NCBI RefSeq assembly: GCF_021018805.1
Contig: NC_086249.1
Span: forward strand, 80,750,472-80,814,471
Source: Prinia subflava
Taxonomy: Eukaryota > Chordata > Aves > Passeriformes > Cisticolidae
DNA length: 64,000 nucleotides
Reading direction: 5' to 3'
Shown here piece by piece: positions 40,301 through 54,700 of this stretch (the first letter of the stretch is position 1; every line of letters starts with the position of its first letter). A program made the position numbers and the translations under genes. The notes beneath the pieces were generated by a model. It was not told the origin of the DNA. It worked only from the letters and a program-made list of their open reading frames with translations, and did not search any database.

Positions 40301-42640
40301 GTGGAACATTTGAGCAGACAGGTTTATACAACTGTGAAGAACTGCATCAGACTGGAGCAGGACTTGATTTAGAGGAAATCTTGGGAAGGTGGAGTGTTAT
40401 GAGAGAAGAGAGAAAAATAAATATAAAATAAATTCAAGCACTAGATTAGATGCCATCCTCTCTTTGCTGCTTTCTCACACTTCGGGAGTCTCAGGCATCC
40501 CCTAAATAGAAGGCAGGCACTCTAAATCAGAGCAAATGTTTTATCTGTCATTTCTGACACATGTTTTCTTGGGTGGGCTGGTAAATCAGGTGGGCTGTAA
40601 CCATCTTTCTCACCCACAGTGCTGTACTTGAGGTTCCTCTAGTGTGGTGCTTCAGAGGCACTGCCAGGAGGTGGGGGCGGCGTGGGGGGAGCCCCGTGTT
40701 CTCACCATCATGAGAGATGAAACACCACTCTCACATCCACCTTCCATGACAGCTCAGAGGCTGTCACTGTGCAGACCTTCCCTGAAAGCTGGGACAGTGC
40801 CATTACATTGCTTCCAATGTAAATGGGAGCTCTTTAATTGTTGGCTGTGTGTCCCAGGGCATGGTGAACGTAAGCTGACTGGTGTTAGCTTATGAGTAAC
40901 ATCACGCTCTACCATGGCTTCTCTTCAATGAAGTTTTATTCATAACCTGTCTTGATTGTGGCAGGGAGAGTTTTCTGGTTTTCTGTGATTCATAGCAAGT
41001 GAACTTTATCTTTTTTATTCATAAAATTCCCAAATGATCACACAGAAATGCCTCATTCCTGCCACTATCCCCCCCAAGAGGCTTGTGTGCCAAAAAAAGA
41101 CTTGGAATTGGCTGACAAGTAATTTCCTGATTTGCAGCCATTCCAGATTTACTCAGCTACCAGTCACCCCCACAATGAGAGTTGTTCCTGTTTAAATGGC
41201 AGCATAGTTATTCCTTTTGTAGTTTGTTTTTTTATTTCTTCTGTTCTACAGGTTTAAACCTGCTGGGTGCTGAACCTTAATTCCTGTAAAAGCTGTCAAT
41301 GAATTCTGACTTTTGTCGTACAACTGGGTGATGATGTGACATCTGGATTTCCTATTTTCTGGAGGTGTTAACCCCTTTTGAACCTTAATCTGTAGCAGAT
41401 GGCTATGGCCCATGAATCAAGTTTATTTCTACTGGAGTATGTCAAGGAAAGGATCCAGAATGTTTTCTATCCCTTACCTAAAGGATGTAGACATCACAGC
41501 CCAGAAAATAATGAATGCTTTTTGTCCTTAAGTATCTAAATCTCCTGAAACACCTCAGTATTTGGCTCCAAAGTTTCCAAGATCCATAGGGGCAGCAGCA
41601 CTCAGACAATCCTGCCTGCTTGGGCTCTGGGTACATAGCACCCACACACATGCTATTCTAATACAGAGACAAGGCAAAGTCTGCTTTTCTCTTCCCAAAT
41701 CCTGGGATGGACATGGTGTTCAGAGCTCACAGATCTGTTAGATAGAGGCCCAGGGAAAGGAGATTGCCAGACTTGTTAAAAATATCATTATATACCCACC
41801 CACAAGTATCATCCATGAAAGACCCAATCTGCTCTCCAGGTGGTTGTGCCACCGGTCTAGAGGACATCTATAAAATCCTGCCTGTGCCTCCCGTTGAATC
41901 TGAGGCACAGTCAGCTAGACTAGGGTCAAAAGAAGATTGACTGGAAGTAGCCTTAGGATAAGTGACTATTTTTGCCAAATCTGCCCATTGCAAAGAAATT
42001 CAAGCCTGAAATTCCTAGCCAGTGTGACATAGCAGTGTTGCTGGTACTTGCAATGGGCAAAATACTTTTTAATGGGGTTTTGTGAACTCATCTTCCATTC
42101 TCATTTGGTTTAAATGAAGCTTTGTAAGCATTGTGTTTGCAGAGAAAGCCCTAGCAATGCCAACCCTGCAGAGTTCCATGCCAATAGGTAAACAAATATT
42201 ACTACTATGTAATTATTTTTTACATCTCTTTTTTCCCCCCAGCTTTAATTGTGTTTTATTATTTCTTGGGTACAGCAAGTGCTGAAAAAGTATGCATAAC
42301 TGATTAAAGTAACCTTGAATTATGTGCTGAGTTTGATGGCAGGGACATAGGTTGTGTTTCTTTGTGTATCTGCAGGTTCGGATCGCAGCTGCAAGGCTGT
42401 GTGAGTGCAGACAGAAAAGGGACAGGCTGCGAAACCTGCACAGCTCTCCTGACCTCCAGCAGAATTGCACAAAGCAGGGCTTGGTGCAGTGATGTGCAGG
42501 AGGCTGCACTGTGTCAGTCATTTGAGCAATTGGCCCCTGGTCTTATCCTTAGCACATACTTAACACATCTTGCCAAATTATGTGGTTGCTTAGTAATGCG
42601 AACAAATATCCCCTGGAGATTCAATAACCAAACTCATTAT
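37397..42640. other. Intronic stretch with one strong hairpin, no supported gene
   Basis: The longest open frame of the window (206 codons, 38065-38685 +) lies here, in moderately GC-rich DNA, but shows no domain, no homology that I recognise and a low-complexity Ser/Ala/Thr-rich C-terminal half. The other feature is the inverted repeat at 39453-39497. Confidence 0.5.
39453..39497. repeat. Inverted repeat with 20-bp arms and 5-nt loop (hairpin)
   Basis: The left arm CTAGTGACACCACCAGCATT (39453-39472) pairs with the right arm AATGCTGGTGGTATCACTAG (39478-39497) at 19 of 20 positions. The one mismatch would be a G-U pair in an RNA read from the minus strand. The loop is ACACC. The wording around it, ending in 'gatcaggccctaatta' at 39513-39528, resembles an old interspersed repeat seen in reptile genomes, so a palindromic DNA-transposon relic is the likeliest origin. 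The stem is shorter than a normal pre-microRNA. Confidence 0.85.
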
Positions 42641-42722
42641 CACTTGTCATGTAGGCCAGGAACTGAATCCAGATCTCCAGGAGTGAATGACTGGTGTGCT
42701 AACCTAGTCTCCTACGGCTAAA
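42641..42722 (-). mobile_element. Probable ancient tRNA-derived SINE fragment (MIR/CORE-SINE-like), antisense
   Basis: Read on the minus strand the segment gives 'ggttagcacaccagtcattc', then 'ctggagatctggattcagtt' and then 'cctggcctacatgaca'. This parallels the tRNA-like head of MIR-type SINEs, in which a 'tggttagagcac' A-box region is followed by 'agacctgggttcaattcc' (B box) and 'ctggctctgccac'. The B box is decayed and the 3' part is not recognisable. It is too degenerate to be a functional tRNA. Confidence 0.45.
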
Positions 42723-45700
42723 ATAGCAGAATGAATATGTGCAAAGTCAGCTCCACACAGTGGGTTAAAATATGTCCCTGGTAGAAACACAGAGAAGGTC
42801 TATTAAAAATGATTCTCATTATGTAGATTCCATTATGTGAAATAAGTAGGGGGGGATTTAGCGTCTGTTAATGTTCTGAAGAGAGACATAAATGAAGACT
42901 GATTTTTTTTTTTTAATTATTTACTTTTATTTTTGCAAACTAAGCGATAGCTGTTCTGGTCAAGTGTTGCAAAGGAAGAGGTTGTTGCATGTGTCATCTT
43001 CTGCACCTCAAGAGGCCACTAAATCCATCTGAAAGCAAGACCTCCATGCAGTGTCATTGTGGATGCTGTTAGGTGGGTGTACAACACTCACCTCAGCTGT
43101 GTGCAGAGGCCCCTGACCTTGCTCCAGACAGGTGAGTTTGCAGCAATACTGCAATACTGCCACACTATCAGGGCCCATGAGAGTGTTGCTGACCTCCCCA
43201 GGCTCCACGCTCATATCCCAGTCAGAAATGTGCTCTGCCACAGGGACGTACCCGCTCGTCTGGGACTAGCTGGGTGGCACTGCACTGTGCTCACTGGAAA
43301 TCCACGACCTGAAAGTTTTGCAAGTACTCTACCTCTCTTCAGCGAGTTCCTTCTGGTTCATCAGGAAAATGCAGCGAGTCAGCCAGTTTGCTTAACAATG
43401 ATTTTTGGCAGTGAATCCAATATTTGTAGATCTGCATACTGAATACATATGCTGTTGGCTATAAAGATACCACATTTTTTCACTCATAAGCAATCCCAGC
43501 TGCATATATGGTTTTTGGACTTAAAAAAAATTATTCTGGAGTAAATTTCAGACCAGCTGCTCAGCATACAAATGCAAATTGGTTTAATTCATGTAGATAA
43601 TGTATGCATATCAGACATTGAGGGTGTGTGTGCACTCATAATGATGGAAGTTCAGAGGAGATGCAGACTGATAATCTGCCTGCACAAGGTCGATACTGGC
43701 AAACATGGAAGAGAAAATCTTAAACTTTCATTGTCCTTTTGTGTGGTATCTACTCAAAGGTAAAATGGACATGATCTTCCTTAAGCAGCATTTTCTGTCA
43801 CTTCTGCTGGACATCGTTAGTGCAGATGAATTATTTTCTAAAGTTCAGTCTACAGGATCTTTCCACTGCCATCAGCACTTTTCAACTTCTGCTGAAATAA
43901 CCCTGTGGGACAGCAAGTTTGCAAAGTTTTGTGTCATTTTTTGTGTTAAAATAGCCAGCAATTGTTATAATAGAGACCAAATTGAGCGGATGACAGCTTC
44001 TCAGTACAATGTTTTGGAACTGGGTTTGATTTTTTCCCCCTTTTTGTTCTACGGAGAAATTTGTGTCTTTGAACTATTGAACACATAATTTCTCATTTCC
44101 TACCTGTGTGAGAAGACATTGATCTAATAGCTACAGGGTCTCACTGGCTGAACAGTCTATATGTATATGTCTGGGGATTTTTACAGTTATGTTCTTGCAG
44201 GAGCAGTGGCATGTTTAGTGCTCCTGAAGTATGAATCACTAGGTATTTGCTACACTGATATGCCCAAAGGGCTTTTAAAGCTACTGTCACACTGCATCAT
44301 GCTTACATTGCTGTCATCTCACGGTGCAGAACTTTTGCAGGTTGCATGAAAAAGCTTAATTGGGGTTGCCATTCTTGCAAGGATTTGGGTGATGGCCATA
44401 TCCGGAGCCAGCACACAGGTCAGGGCCACTGGGACACAGTCATACCTAGTGTCTGCTCAGGCCTGCATCATTCTTTGCATCTGTGGTCAGAAAGAAGCTT
44501 TCTCTTCTACTCAGCTTACAAGGTACATTGGTGGTATATTTTTCAGTTCTTCTTGGTACTTACCATCTTGTGGTGAGCCAGCCCTCCCACCAAGATTTGC
44601 TGAGCTCCCTTCTTTATCAGGAGCAGGTCATCGACATTGTTTCTGCTAGTTCCTGCTGTCTTCATCCTGTGAAAGTTGGAGGTTCTGGTCATTCCTGCTT
44701 GGTGTTAAGTTCATGAGAGGGATTTGAAGGTGCTTTGGTGCCTGTGGTGAAGTGCAGCATGTAGAAAAAAAAGGCTGAGAACCTGAGAGGTAAATCTGTT
44801 GCAACATTTCTTGTTGATTGCAGAGGACTAGACTCAGGGGCCATGTGGGAGTCCAGCAGTCTCAAAGGGATCTCTGGCCATTCTTTCTTGACTTTTCTCT
44901 TACTTGCTCAGACTCTGGATTTGCTCATACTTGCTTTGTTCCAACCTGCACTGCTAGGCAGTTACAGCTGAATTATTGTTGTGCTGTAATGGACTAATGT
45001 ATAATTTCTGAGCACAGATACAGTCTTTCAAGTTCTGAATCCATAGAAGCATTCAAATTAGGATATGGACAATTCCTTAGTTGAGATTCTGGCAGGCAGG
45101 GGGATAAGGTGGTGAAAAGAAAGCACTGGCACGATATGGAAATTAAATTCCCATCCTTTGAAATGTAGCACGGTAATTCCCATCTGCTCAAGTGAAAGAT
45201 CCAGTGTGCTTTCTCAGACTTGGAGCTAGCACTTGCTGTCATACTGAAACTGTGTGTTTAGGTTAGCAGTGAGCCTCTGGAGCCCATCTGAGGGCTGCTG
45301 CTCTGAAAGGAGATTCTGGTTCCCTTCTGAGCCCTCTCATTAGATGTGAAGTCCCATTCTTGTGCAGCAAGAATTTCCCATTCCTTGTGCAGGACATTGT
45401 CCTCATCTCACAGCCTGAGGAGGCAGCTCAGGGAACTAAACCCACAGACACATTTACCAGCAAAGATTTGCCTGAAGATGGGCTCACATATCGCAAAATT
45501 GCACCCTTGGCCACTTCTAAGTCTTTCTTCTAGGTCCCACTGCTGACAGAGTCCAGGGAGCTGCAGCTTTCTCCAGCAGCTCAGAGAGAGATGACCTGAC
45601 CACAGAGCACTCACTGTTACTTCATAAAATGCACTTGCAGACCCTTGGTGTTCAGATGTGCTGAGGTCACTTGACACACATAACTATGAATAGCTTTTTG

Positions 45701-48700
45701 AAGGCACTATGATGGAATAATTAAGCATAATGAGCAGAGAAACAAAGCTGAATTGGTTTTGATGTCATGGAAATACAAGATGTACTCTTTTTCAGAGTAT
45801 CTCTATATTTTTTCACAAGCAACACTGAACTCCATCCTTCACCTGGATTTTGCAGATGTGTCACTTCCATACCAGAGTCACTGTCCTGAAATAGGGACCT
45901 AATCCCAGTGAGAAGAGTTAGGGCAGGCTGGGAGCCTGAGGTGCTGGCTGAAGGAGCAGAGGGGTAAAGCTACTGTGCTGATCTGGCTTCTAGGGAAGTG
46001 TTGAGGATTGTATGTCTTACCTCTGCCCCTCTCAGGGGCCAAAGTCTCTTCTTCCTTTTGTGAGATATACCCTAATCCTTTCCTGAAATTATGTCTAAAA
46101 TCTGTCTTTGAAAAGCAAAATACTTGTCAGTTTTATAACATGGACAGAGAAGAAGCCTGGTTTATACAATATCCCTGTGACTGTAGCATTAACCCAAGGT
46201 AGAGGCACAGGGGTTCAATTCTATGCTGAAGGGATTTGAAACCATACAGAGATGAATAAGTAATAAAAATACATATACCAGTACTGTTTTGCTTTGGTTT
46301 TAAGTTTGTTAAGCCTTTTTCTACTGCTAATATGCTAATTAGTGTGTCTAATTGAAAATCATTTCCTTTTCAGCAGAGAAAACGATTTCAGTAAAAGCAG
46401 TTTATTTCACCAAGTTAGAGAGTTACCTTCTTAAACCTGAAAAAGAAATGCCCAGACATCCTGTTATTATTGGTTTGAATTATTTATAACCTGTAGCATT
46501 TCACAAGACATTGGAAGAGCAAATGGATCCCATATTTTAAGTATTAGTTGGTGGTAAAAGATGCATGCAATGCAGTATAGGATTGCTATCATAGCATTTC
46601 CCCTGGTGTCATTTGCCACAGAACTTGAGTGTGCTGCCACAACAGTGACAATCAGGAATGCTGTCATTATGGGCAGTGGGAGAGCTCTTGATTTATTTAC
46701 ATTCATGTAAGCAAAGTCACAAGCTGGCCCTGGAAAGCAGTAAGGTCATTGCATCTAGCAAGGTGTAGCTGCAGTTTTCAAAATGACTGCACAGCTTGGC
46801 AAGATAGGGTTTATGAGCTGACTTTGTATTAATAACACATCTATGTGAAATATTTTCCCCTCTGAGGTTTACAGCCCCGTATTTTCTCACAGAAAAGGAG
46901 GGGTATTATCTGTGTTGTGCAGCTCTGTTGATGTCAGATGCAGGTGCTGATGATGCAGATGTCTAACTGGAGCGAGATTTCAGCACCGGTTGCTTTCCCC
47001 ATGGGCCCTTGGGTCCTGAGATTTTCTGAGGTAGGTAAAGGTGACCAACATCTCAAAAATTGTACCTGAAGTCAAGCAGTTTTTTCCAGGAATCAAGTAT
47101 ATATCACCAAGACACAGAGAGACCAGAAAACTGGGAGGGAGATGATGGGTAGGGAAGTGTGGGAGTAGTGCTGACACTCACGTACCTGTGCCTTTTCCTC
47201 CAAAATCTCTGAGCATCAGGCACCCCTGATTATGATGGGGGTTTTCTAGCTGGTTTTCCTTTTTTATTTATTGTACTTCATTAGCGTCAGTGCTTAACAT
47301 TGGATACCATATAATTGAGGTAAGCCAGAAATTCAAACACTTCTGTCAGTACTATCAATCTCTCTGCCAGAGGGCTGGTTACAGCACAAGCCTTTTCTTT
47401 TGCCTTTCCTAAAGACATTTTTCACCCAGATCAACGACTGGTGATTATCCAGTCTAAATCAGGATCCTATTATGTGAGGTAGAGGAGACTCTTTTGACTA
47501 CTGCTGAAATGTATGTAATAATAATAGCCTTAGAGAGGAGTGAAATGTAGCACAAGCATCCTGTGTGTGTCTCTTTAATTAGAAACCATGCAGAGTTTGA
47601 AATCCAAGGTGCTTCCTAACATGTGCAGCATTCATTTTAATCATTCCTCAGAGTGCAAGAGGAAGCATCAATTAAGTTCAGCATGAGAGAAACTCCTGGG
47701 AGTGGGTGCAGGAAATTAATTTTTTTAGTAATATTATGAAATTGATGATGATGATGATGCCCAGGGACAGCACTTTGAAAGAATTAACCTGAAAATCAGT
47801 GAGGAGCCCCATACTATGCCAGCAAGCAGCCAAAGCACTGAAAGATCCTTAAGGCATAAATATGACCCATATTCTGTAGATAATCAACTTTCCTTTCCCC
47901 AGAGGGGATTTGGGAGAATGATATAAAAGCATGATTTGCATTGCGAAGCCTGGTATCTTCCATGATGTTTTCCTTGTCTGCTCCAACTACTATTGCTTCC
48001 AAACATCAAACTGCACAGAGGTTTGCTCCATGCAGGGGAGAAGCTGAACTGTTCCTGGTGGGAGCCCAGCACAGCAGTGGAGGGGCCTTTTCCACCCCAG
48101 AGGAGATGACAGCTGGTGGCACTGGAGTGCAAGGTGCTCTCTGACCTCCTCAGCACAGTGGGGCACCCCTGCCCAGAGTGCCAGCACACGTCACAGCCAG
48201 AGCTGATTAAAGCCCTCCTGGCAGTCAGCTGGGTGACAGGCAGGAAGGTGCCAGCCTGTCCTGTCAGCGGGACTGGGGCCTGAAAGCAATTCCTAATCAT
48301 CAGCACGAAGAAAGCGTGTGTCAGTAACTTGCAGCTAATGAATCATTTCAGGGCACAGGATCTGGATAGGAGAACAAAGTGGAGGCAGGGCGTGGGATGA
48401 CAGGGAACCTGCAGTCCCACCAAGGAGTGGGCAGGGATTCTGAAAAATAAGGTCTTCTTTGAGGGAGAATAACAACCACAGGGATACTTCTGATAAACCG
48501 GGCTGAAATGCTGTGATGTAAAAAGCACAATTTTTTCATCTTTACTGGATAGCAGATATTTTCATATTGCTAATCACAGCAAATAGAAGGGAAATAATTT
48601 CTAAATTCTTGGCAAGTGGGTCATCATGTATGTTTCTTTAGACAATGTGAGGATGGACACTCCAGATTGTCCCACTTGAGAATGTCTCCAACAAAGGGGC

Positions 48701-51700
48701 AGCAACAGCAGTGTCTCCAACAGCAAAGGGACGAGGAGGCTGCTCACAGTGCAGATGTTGATGAGCTAGCTCCTCTCACACTGACATTTTGAGTCAAGAA
48801 TATTTCAACATTAGCATCTCCTAATGCTGTTTCTTCTCACTGTCTATAAAACCTGTCCTGGTGCAAAAGAAACCTCAGTGATTTTCATGCAACTGTGAGA
48901 AAAGAGCCATAGCCAGTTCTGTGTAACAGGATTTGCATGGGCTGTTGGTAAGGGCACGCTGCTGATAAATAAGGTTCAGTTGTAAATATTCTCTAGTGAC
49001 ATGGGAATTTATCCACCTATTGAAGTTTACAACTGAGCTACCAAGGAAACATGTTCTTTAGCTCCACCGTGTATGCAGTCCACGGTGCATTTATCAAATG
49101 CCCTGTCAGTTCAGGGAAGGCACAGTTCAGGTAATACAGTATTTATGGAACTGTGAATACCACCTCAGAAAGTTCTCTTAGAGTACATTTTTTAAACCTG
49201 TCTTATGAAAACTTCGGACAAGTGGAAAGCAGAGGATATATTTTCAGTTTTACAGTGCAGGAATCTGCTCTGTGGTCACACGCAGTGAAAAAGATACAAC
49301 AGAAAGAGGTGCTTCCTAGGCACCACATTTATTTATCATAAAGCACGAAGTAAAAGCTGCATAAGTAAATTGAATGCAATTTTTTGCTGAAGTTTGAGGT
49401 TTAAATAGGAATTTCTGATCCTCCCCTTTGTCAGAAATAAAAATCAAGACAGGCTTCTCATCTTTCACCCATTTATCCATTTCAGTTTACAGGCCACCCT
49501 GGCACCACAGGCAGGTTCTTTGGGAGGGCATTTGTTCATTCCATTCCCATATCAGGGGGTCTTCAGGATCTTTTGTCTTATACTACCTCTCCCATACTCC
49601 TTGAAAACCCTGGCAATGACCCTGCTCAATCCCCTGTAAAGAAAAACCATCCCTGTTTCACCCTTCAGGCCTTGCCTGATGTGTCGCCCTCTGACAGCCT
49701 CAGAGACTCCTCAACTCCTCAGCAAATGCAGGTGTCAGTATGGAGGAATGATCCCCACTTGTGTCACCTCAGAAAGACTAATTTTTAAAAATTCTTAATT
49801 TTTAAATTTCTCTAGATTGGTTTGTTGGGGTGCTCCAGCCTGTGAGCTGAGGCTGCCAAATGGGCTTGTGTTGTTTCAGGTGGCAATTTTCTTGATTCTC
49901 AATGATTTAAATGATGAAAGAAGCTTTTTTACCTTTGAGGTTAATATTTGTATAAAGGGAGAGAGAGGAGAAAGATTTTCCTGGTGTGAATTTATTTATG
50001 TTCAAAAAAAGAAAAAAAAAAATTGACATCTCTACTGGTCGCAATCCCGTCAAGATTCACCGGAGTGGGGCTCCCTCTGTTGAGCTCTGGGAGCTTTGCC
50101 AGATGGTAAATGCAGCTGCCCACTCCATTTTTGGGGCAGCTTCATCTCCAGCCCCTTCCTTACCCCTCTCCCCTCTCTGTAGTCCAGCTGAGAGAGAAAA
50201 AATTGCAACAGAAAAGTCCCAAAAAAGCAGGGTCTGGGAGTAGAACCTCTGAGCTGTGACCTGCCTGGCCTCTGTCAGGAGTAAACCCAGCTCTGGTGAG
50301 TTGTAGCAGGACTGGATCGTAAAGTCCTTTCTGGGGTGGAAGTGGAAGAAGGTTTCTGCTTCAAACACGAGTCACAAGGCAAGGAGACAAAAAGAAAGAT
50401 GTGGAAAGGCTGGAAAGTAAACCAGAGGTATTGGGCTGGATAGCAGAGTTACAAAGACACTGCTGGAAAATGTAAGCTATCCCGTGCTTCATCAGCTTCC
50501 ACCAGTAAGGATCAAATGAAGCAGTCACAGCAGAGATTCATGTTATGGGCTTTTATGCAACACTTCTTGTATTTTCCCCAAAGTGTTCTTTGTTTTTTTT
50601 CTTGCTGTGACCTACAGCATAAGGAATTGTGGAAAATTTTAGAGCTGTAAGTGCTGCCATTGTGGAAGTGAAAAAGCCTGAAAAGCTTAAGGCTCTCAAA
50701 ATTGCACAGGGAACGGACTTTTAACTCAACTCTTTTATTAAAAAGAAAGCAAGGATGTTTCTGTCAGGTGGCTGGGAAAACTGGGTCATTGTTCTGACCA
50801 AAGTGATGTCATCTGGGGAGTAATCAATGAAAGATTTCATGTTTATTTAAAGATTTGAAGACACTTTGAATTGAGAACACAAGGAAACCTTAAATATATA
50901 ATGTTATAGTGCCTTGAATATAAGGTGGGGTTTTTTGTGTTTCTTTGCAGCTTCAAGGGAGCTCCTATTTGATTTGTCTCTATTGGTGGCTCTGCAGGCT
51001 AAATGTAGCCAACTGTGCTGTCTTTCCTCTTTGAGCTGCTCAAATAGCACATGGCTGTCAGTTTGCTTAGTAGAGTTGCACTGGAAAAATGTTTTTTCTG
51101 TTATTTGTGTTTTTTTCTGTGTTAACCCACCACCAGTTCCTGAAGCTCAGGAAGTGTTTGGAGGCTCTCGCCCTTGCGAGGCACTCAGCTGAGGCATATT
51201 TTGTCTGATAGATTCCCAGGAAGCCACTGCATACTTGGGTTAGAACTTGTCTGGGGTATTGGTTGGGATGTTTCGTAGACCAGCTTCTGCTGTGTCTGCA
51301 CACAGCAGCCAATCCTTTCACTGAGATCCCTGCACAGGATTATAAGGGTCAGATCTGGTCTTTAGGATCCAGTGAATGTTTTCTATCTGAAAGGTGAAGG
51401 ATAGATTCTTAGAACATATCTAGCTTTTGTAAAGGCTATGGCCAGCACAAGACATCACTAAATGTTTTCCTCCATAGAGGCTGCCAGACATTCAGCTTTG
51501 TTTCAGAGAAGATTACTTGTAAGATACAGCTTTATACCAGGTAGGAATTTTCTGTATCTCCACATCACTTCATCAAGATCAACGGAATTAAAGCGGTTCA
51601 GCTGAAACCAGAGACTGACCTACCAGACCAGTAGTGTGTTCACAGTACCACTTATTAAAGAGCAGAGTGTGTGGAAGCATTCAGGTTTTGCAGAACGTGA

Positions 51701-54700
51701 GGGACTTTGTACTGACGTGGTTAAACAGCTGGCTGGTGTTACCCACTGATTCTCTGGGCAGCCACAGCTGTGGATTCACGGCTGGAAATCCAACCTGACC
51801 CTGAATATCACATGTTGTTTATCAGGAGAGCATGAAGTGAAATACTTCACTTAAACAATGAGTTACTAAGAGAGATGTTTGAATGTGTAAATATTGTTAG
51901 TGAATGAGGGGCTGAAGCAATGTGAGGTGTGCAGAGGACATGAAGCTATTAGCTGTGATTGTGAAATCAGATGCACTCTTGCATTCAAGTTGTGAATCTT
52001 TCCAAGAGAAATGGCACTGGACTGTAAAACTAACTCAGCTCTGATACTGGTAAAGCAGAGGACCCCAAACAGACCTATGTGACAAGCTGTGCAGTGGAAA
52101 GCCTGCTGGTTTTTTCTCAGTTGTGCTGCATGCATCAACTGCATTTGCTAAGAGAAACTTTGAAACACTCTTTAATCTTGCTGTGTACAAATATGAGCCT
52201 TATAAGGTGAAATGCAAATTGTGTCTGTTTGCCAGATAAACTACAAAATAACCTTGGCAGACACTGTTCTCTTGGAAGATCAGTTTGTGCTCTACTGGCC
52301 CTTTCCTGAAGGGGATGAACACCATGCTGTGCTGTTCTGGGGTGGTGAGCACTGTTGTTCCCTGTTCATTGGAGATCAGTGTCGATGTGCTGGGATGATG
52401 CTGTACCTGCCTGCCTTCGTGCTCCATCTGTTGAGCAATTCCCCTGGCATCTTCACGCTAATTGCAGAAGTCACTTCTGGAAATGGTAGATAGGCTCCTA
52501 ATCTGTTTGGACACTTCCTCTCCATGTATAAAGGCTACCTCTTGCAAATGTGTGGAGACGTTCCCAAGACCTTTTAGTTATGGAAAAGCATTTTACCTTC
52601 TGCTCCAGGTGCGAGCCATGCGCACCTCAAGCGCGTGTTGTCTGCAAGCATCTTCAGATGTCACAAAGATTGCAGCCCATCTGCAGCACCATCAGTGATG
52701 GTCAGAGCCTAAATATTAGTTAACCGTTTAGTCAAATAAAACAGTAAAGCTTTAGTTAAGAAGTTTTATTTTTATTGGGATTATTTAATACCTATATGGC
52801 ACTAGTAATAAACATGCAACTTTCCAGAGTATTTAAATGATTACATTCCATTTTCATTCTCCATGGTGCTGTTTCTATTGTCATCTTAAATACTTTTCTC
52901 TTAATTTTTAAGAAAAAAAAAATTTCTTAAAGTTGATTTCAAAATGGTTGTACATGCAGAGTGTGATTTTCCAGGTTCTTACTGATTTGTCACGCAGAGC
53001 TGACTAATAGCATATAACTGGGTTTTGGTTTTGCTTCTTTGTGCAAATTTAGATTCTCTTTGATTAATTTTCCTGTAATTAGCTCTCTGTGAAAGCAAAT
53101 GCTGCAGTGTCACTGTTGAGAAATGTTGGGCAGGTGACCTGTACTTCTGAATCAGTGCACGTAAGACAAACCATCTTACACAGAAGACAAATCACTTTTG
53201 AGATTTTTTGCTGTGATATGATGATTTATGATCTGTCGTCCTGAAAGTTCCTCTTGAGGACAAAAGCCACTAAAAACTCTACAAGTCACAGTTCTGGTGG
53301 TAGTATAATTTTTTTTTTTTAACTGCACTGGCTAAAGTTTCCCTCAACCCCTTGTTTCTTCAGCTTGCTGCATGTACAAGTGCTCTCTGCTGCTTCCTAG
53401 GGCTGACCAAGCGATGTGTTTTACTTCAGGAGAAAGGTGTTGCTCTGGAAAGGTGAGAAAGTGAGAGTGAGTGCTGCGGGCAGGATGGTGGGGAGCAAGC
53501 AGGCAGTGCACAGCCCCTGCTGCTCCTGCCAAGTCCGGCACACACGGCTGTCACTGCCACCACAACGGAGCTGTTTGTGTGCCAGACCGCCTTCCACTCC
53601 TCTGTCCTAAAGGGATCCGAGCAGGCTCCTGATTTAAACTGCTCTCAGCTGATTGGAATGGGGGTTTTGGATGCCAATATCCCAGTAACAGGGTAGGCAA
53701 AGGGAGCAGCCTGTCTCCTCCTCAGCAGTCCCGCTGATGGATGCTCCATCCCTGTCCTCTCCAGCACAGCTGCTGGGATTTCTGCAGAGAAATTATGGGT
53801 GTCAGGAAACCATATGCTGAAGTGCTACCCAGCCTGCTTGTAGGGAGTCTCCCACCAGTTGGAAAATGTAAATTCAGTCCAAACCATCACCACTGAATCT
53901 TTGCTTGTGTAGACTGGGAAAATCAGAGTGATGCGTGATGCTTCAGAGTAATGGAGCAAAAAATTAGCAGTATGTATTTTAATTATTATTTATGCTCAAT
54001 AGCTTGTGTTTAACTGTATTTTACCACTGAGATGTGCATGCTTTTAATTACTTTTCATTACTTTTTCCTTTTCTTCTTTATCAACTTTCAGTTTATTTGG
54101 GTTGTTAAAACTTTATAATGCTTGATGAAAGAGATAAATGTATGTACATTCATGCAGAGGAACAGACTCTTCAGAAATATGTTTGGAATATAGGACATAT
54201 GTAGATAGATGTTGGAGAATTTTGAAGGATTGCAACAAGCAACATGCCACTGTGTTTTGCTTAAGTGACTTATTATAGGCTTAAAAAAAATAAAAAATTA
54301 TTGTCCCTAGCAGTATTCTTATCAGGCTGTTCTAGTAGTGTTTTCTGAGGTTGTTTGGCTTTATCCCCTCCTGGTTCACCTCTAGGTCAGATGATGATCA
54401 AGACCTACGGAGCAAAGGGAAAGAGGAGTTAAATACTCCTCCACCTTTTACATTTCTCTAATTCTTTGATTCTTTCATCCTCTTGACATAGGCGTCAGGT
54501 GATGCTGCTGCCCCATGGGGCAGGCAGCACCACACCTGCCTCTTGGGGATTCCCATGAGCAAGGGAAGGCTTTGAAACAGAGAAGTTGAGGTTTGCATTC
54601 TTTGCACAGCTAGAGATGCACAAGGCAAGAGCTTGGACAAGAGAAATTACCCATCAGCATTAAAATGGCTTTCACACTGCAGAAAAACAACCCTCTGGTT

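Noticed and set aside
42641..42722. Functional tRNA gene
   Set aside because: The B box is decayed, and no acceptor stem or cloverleaf can be formed.
47884..48306. 140-codon minus-strand frame
   Set aside because: No domain, Cys/Ser/Leu-rich chance composition and no splice or promoter context.
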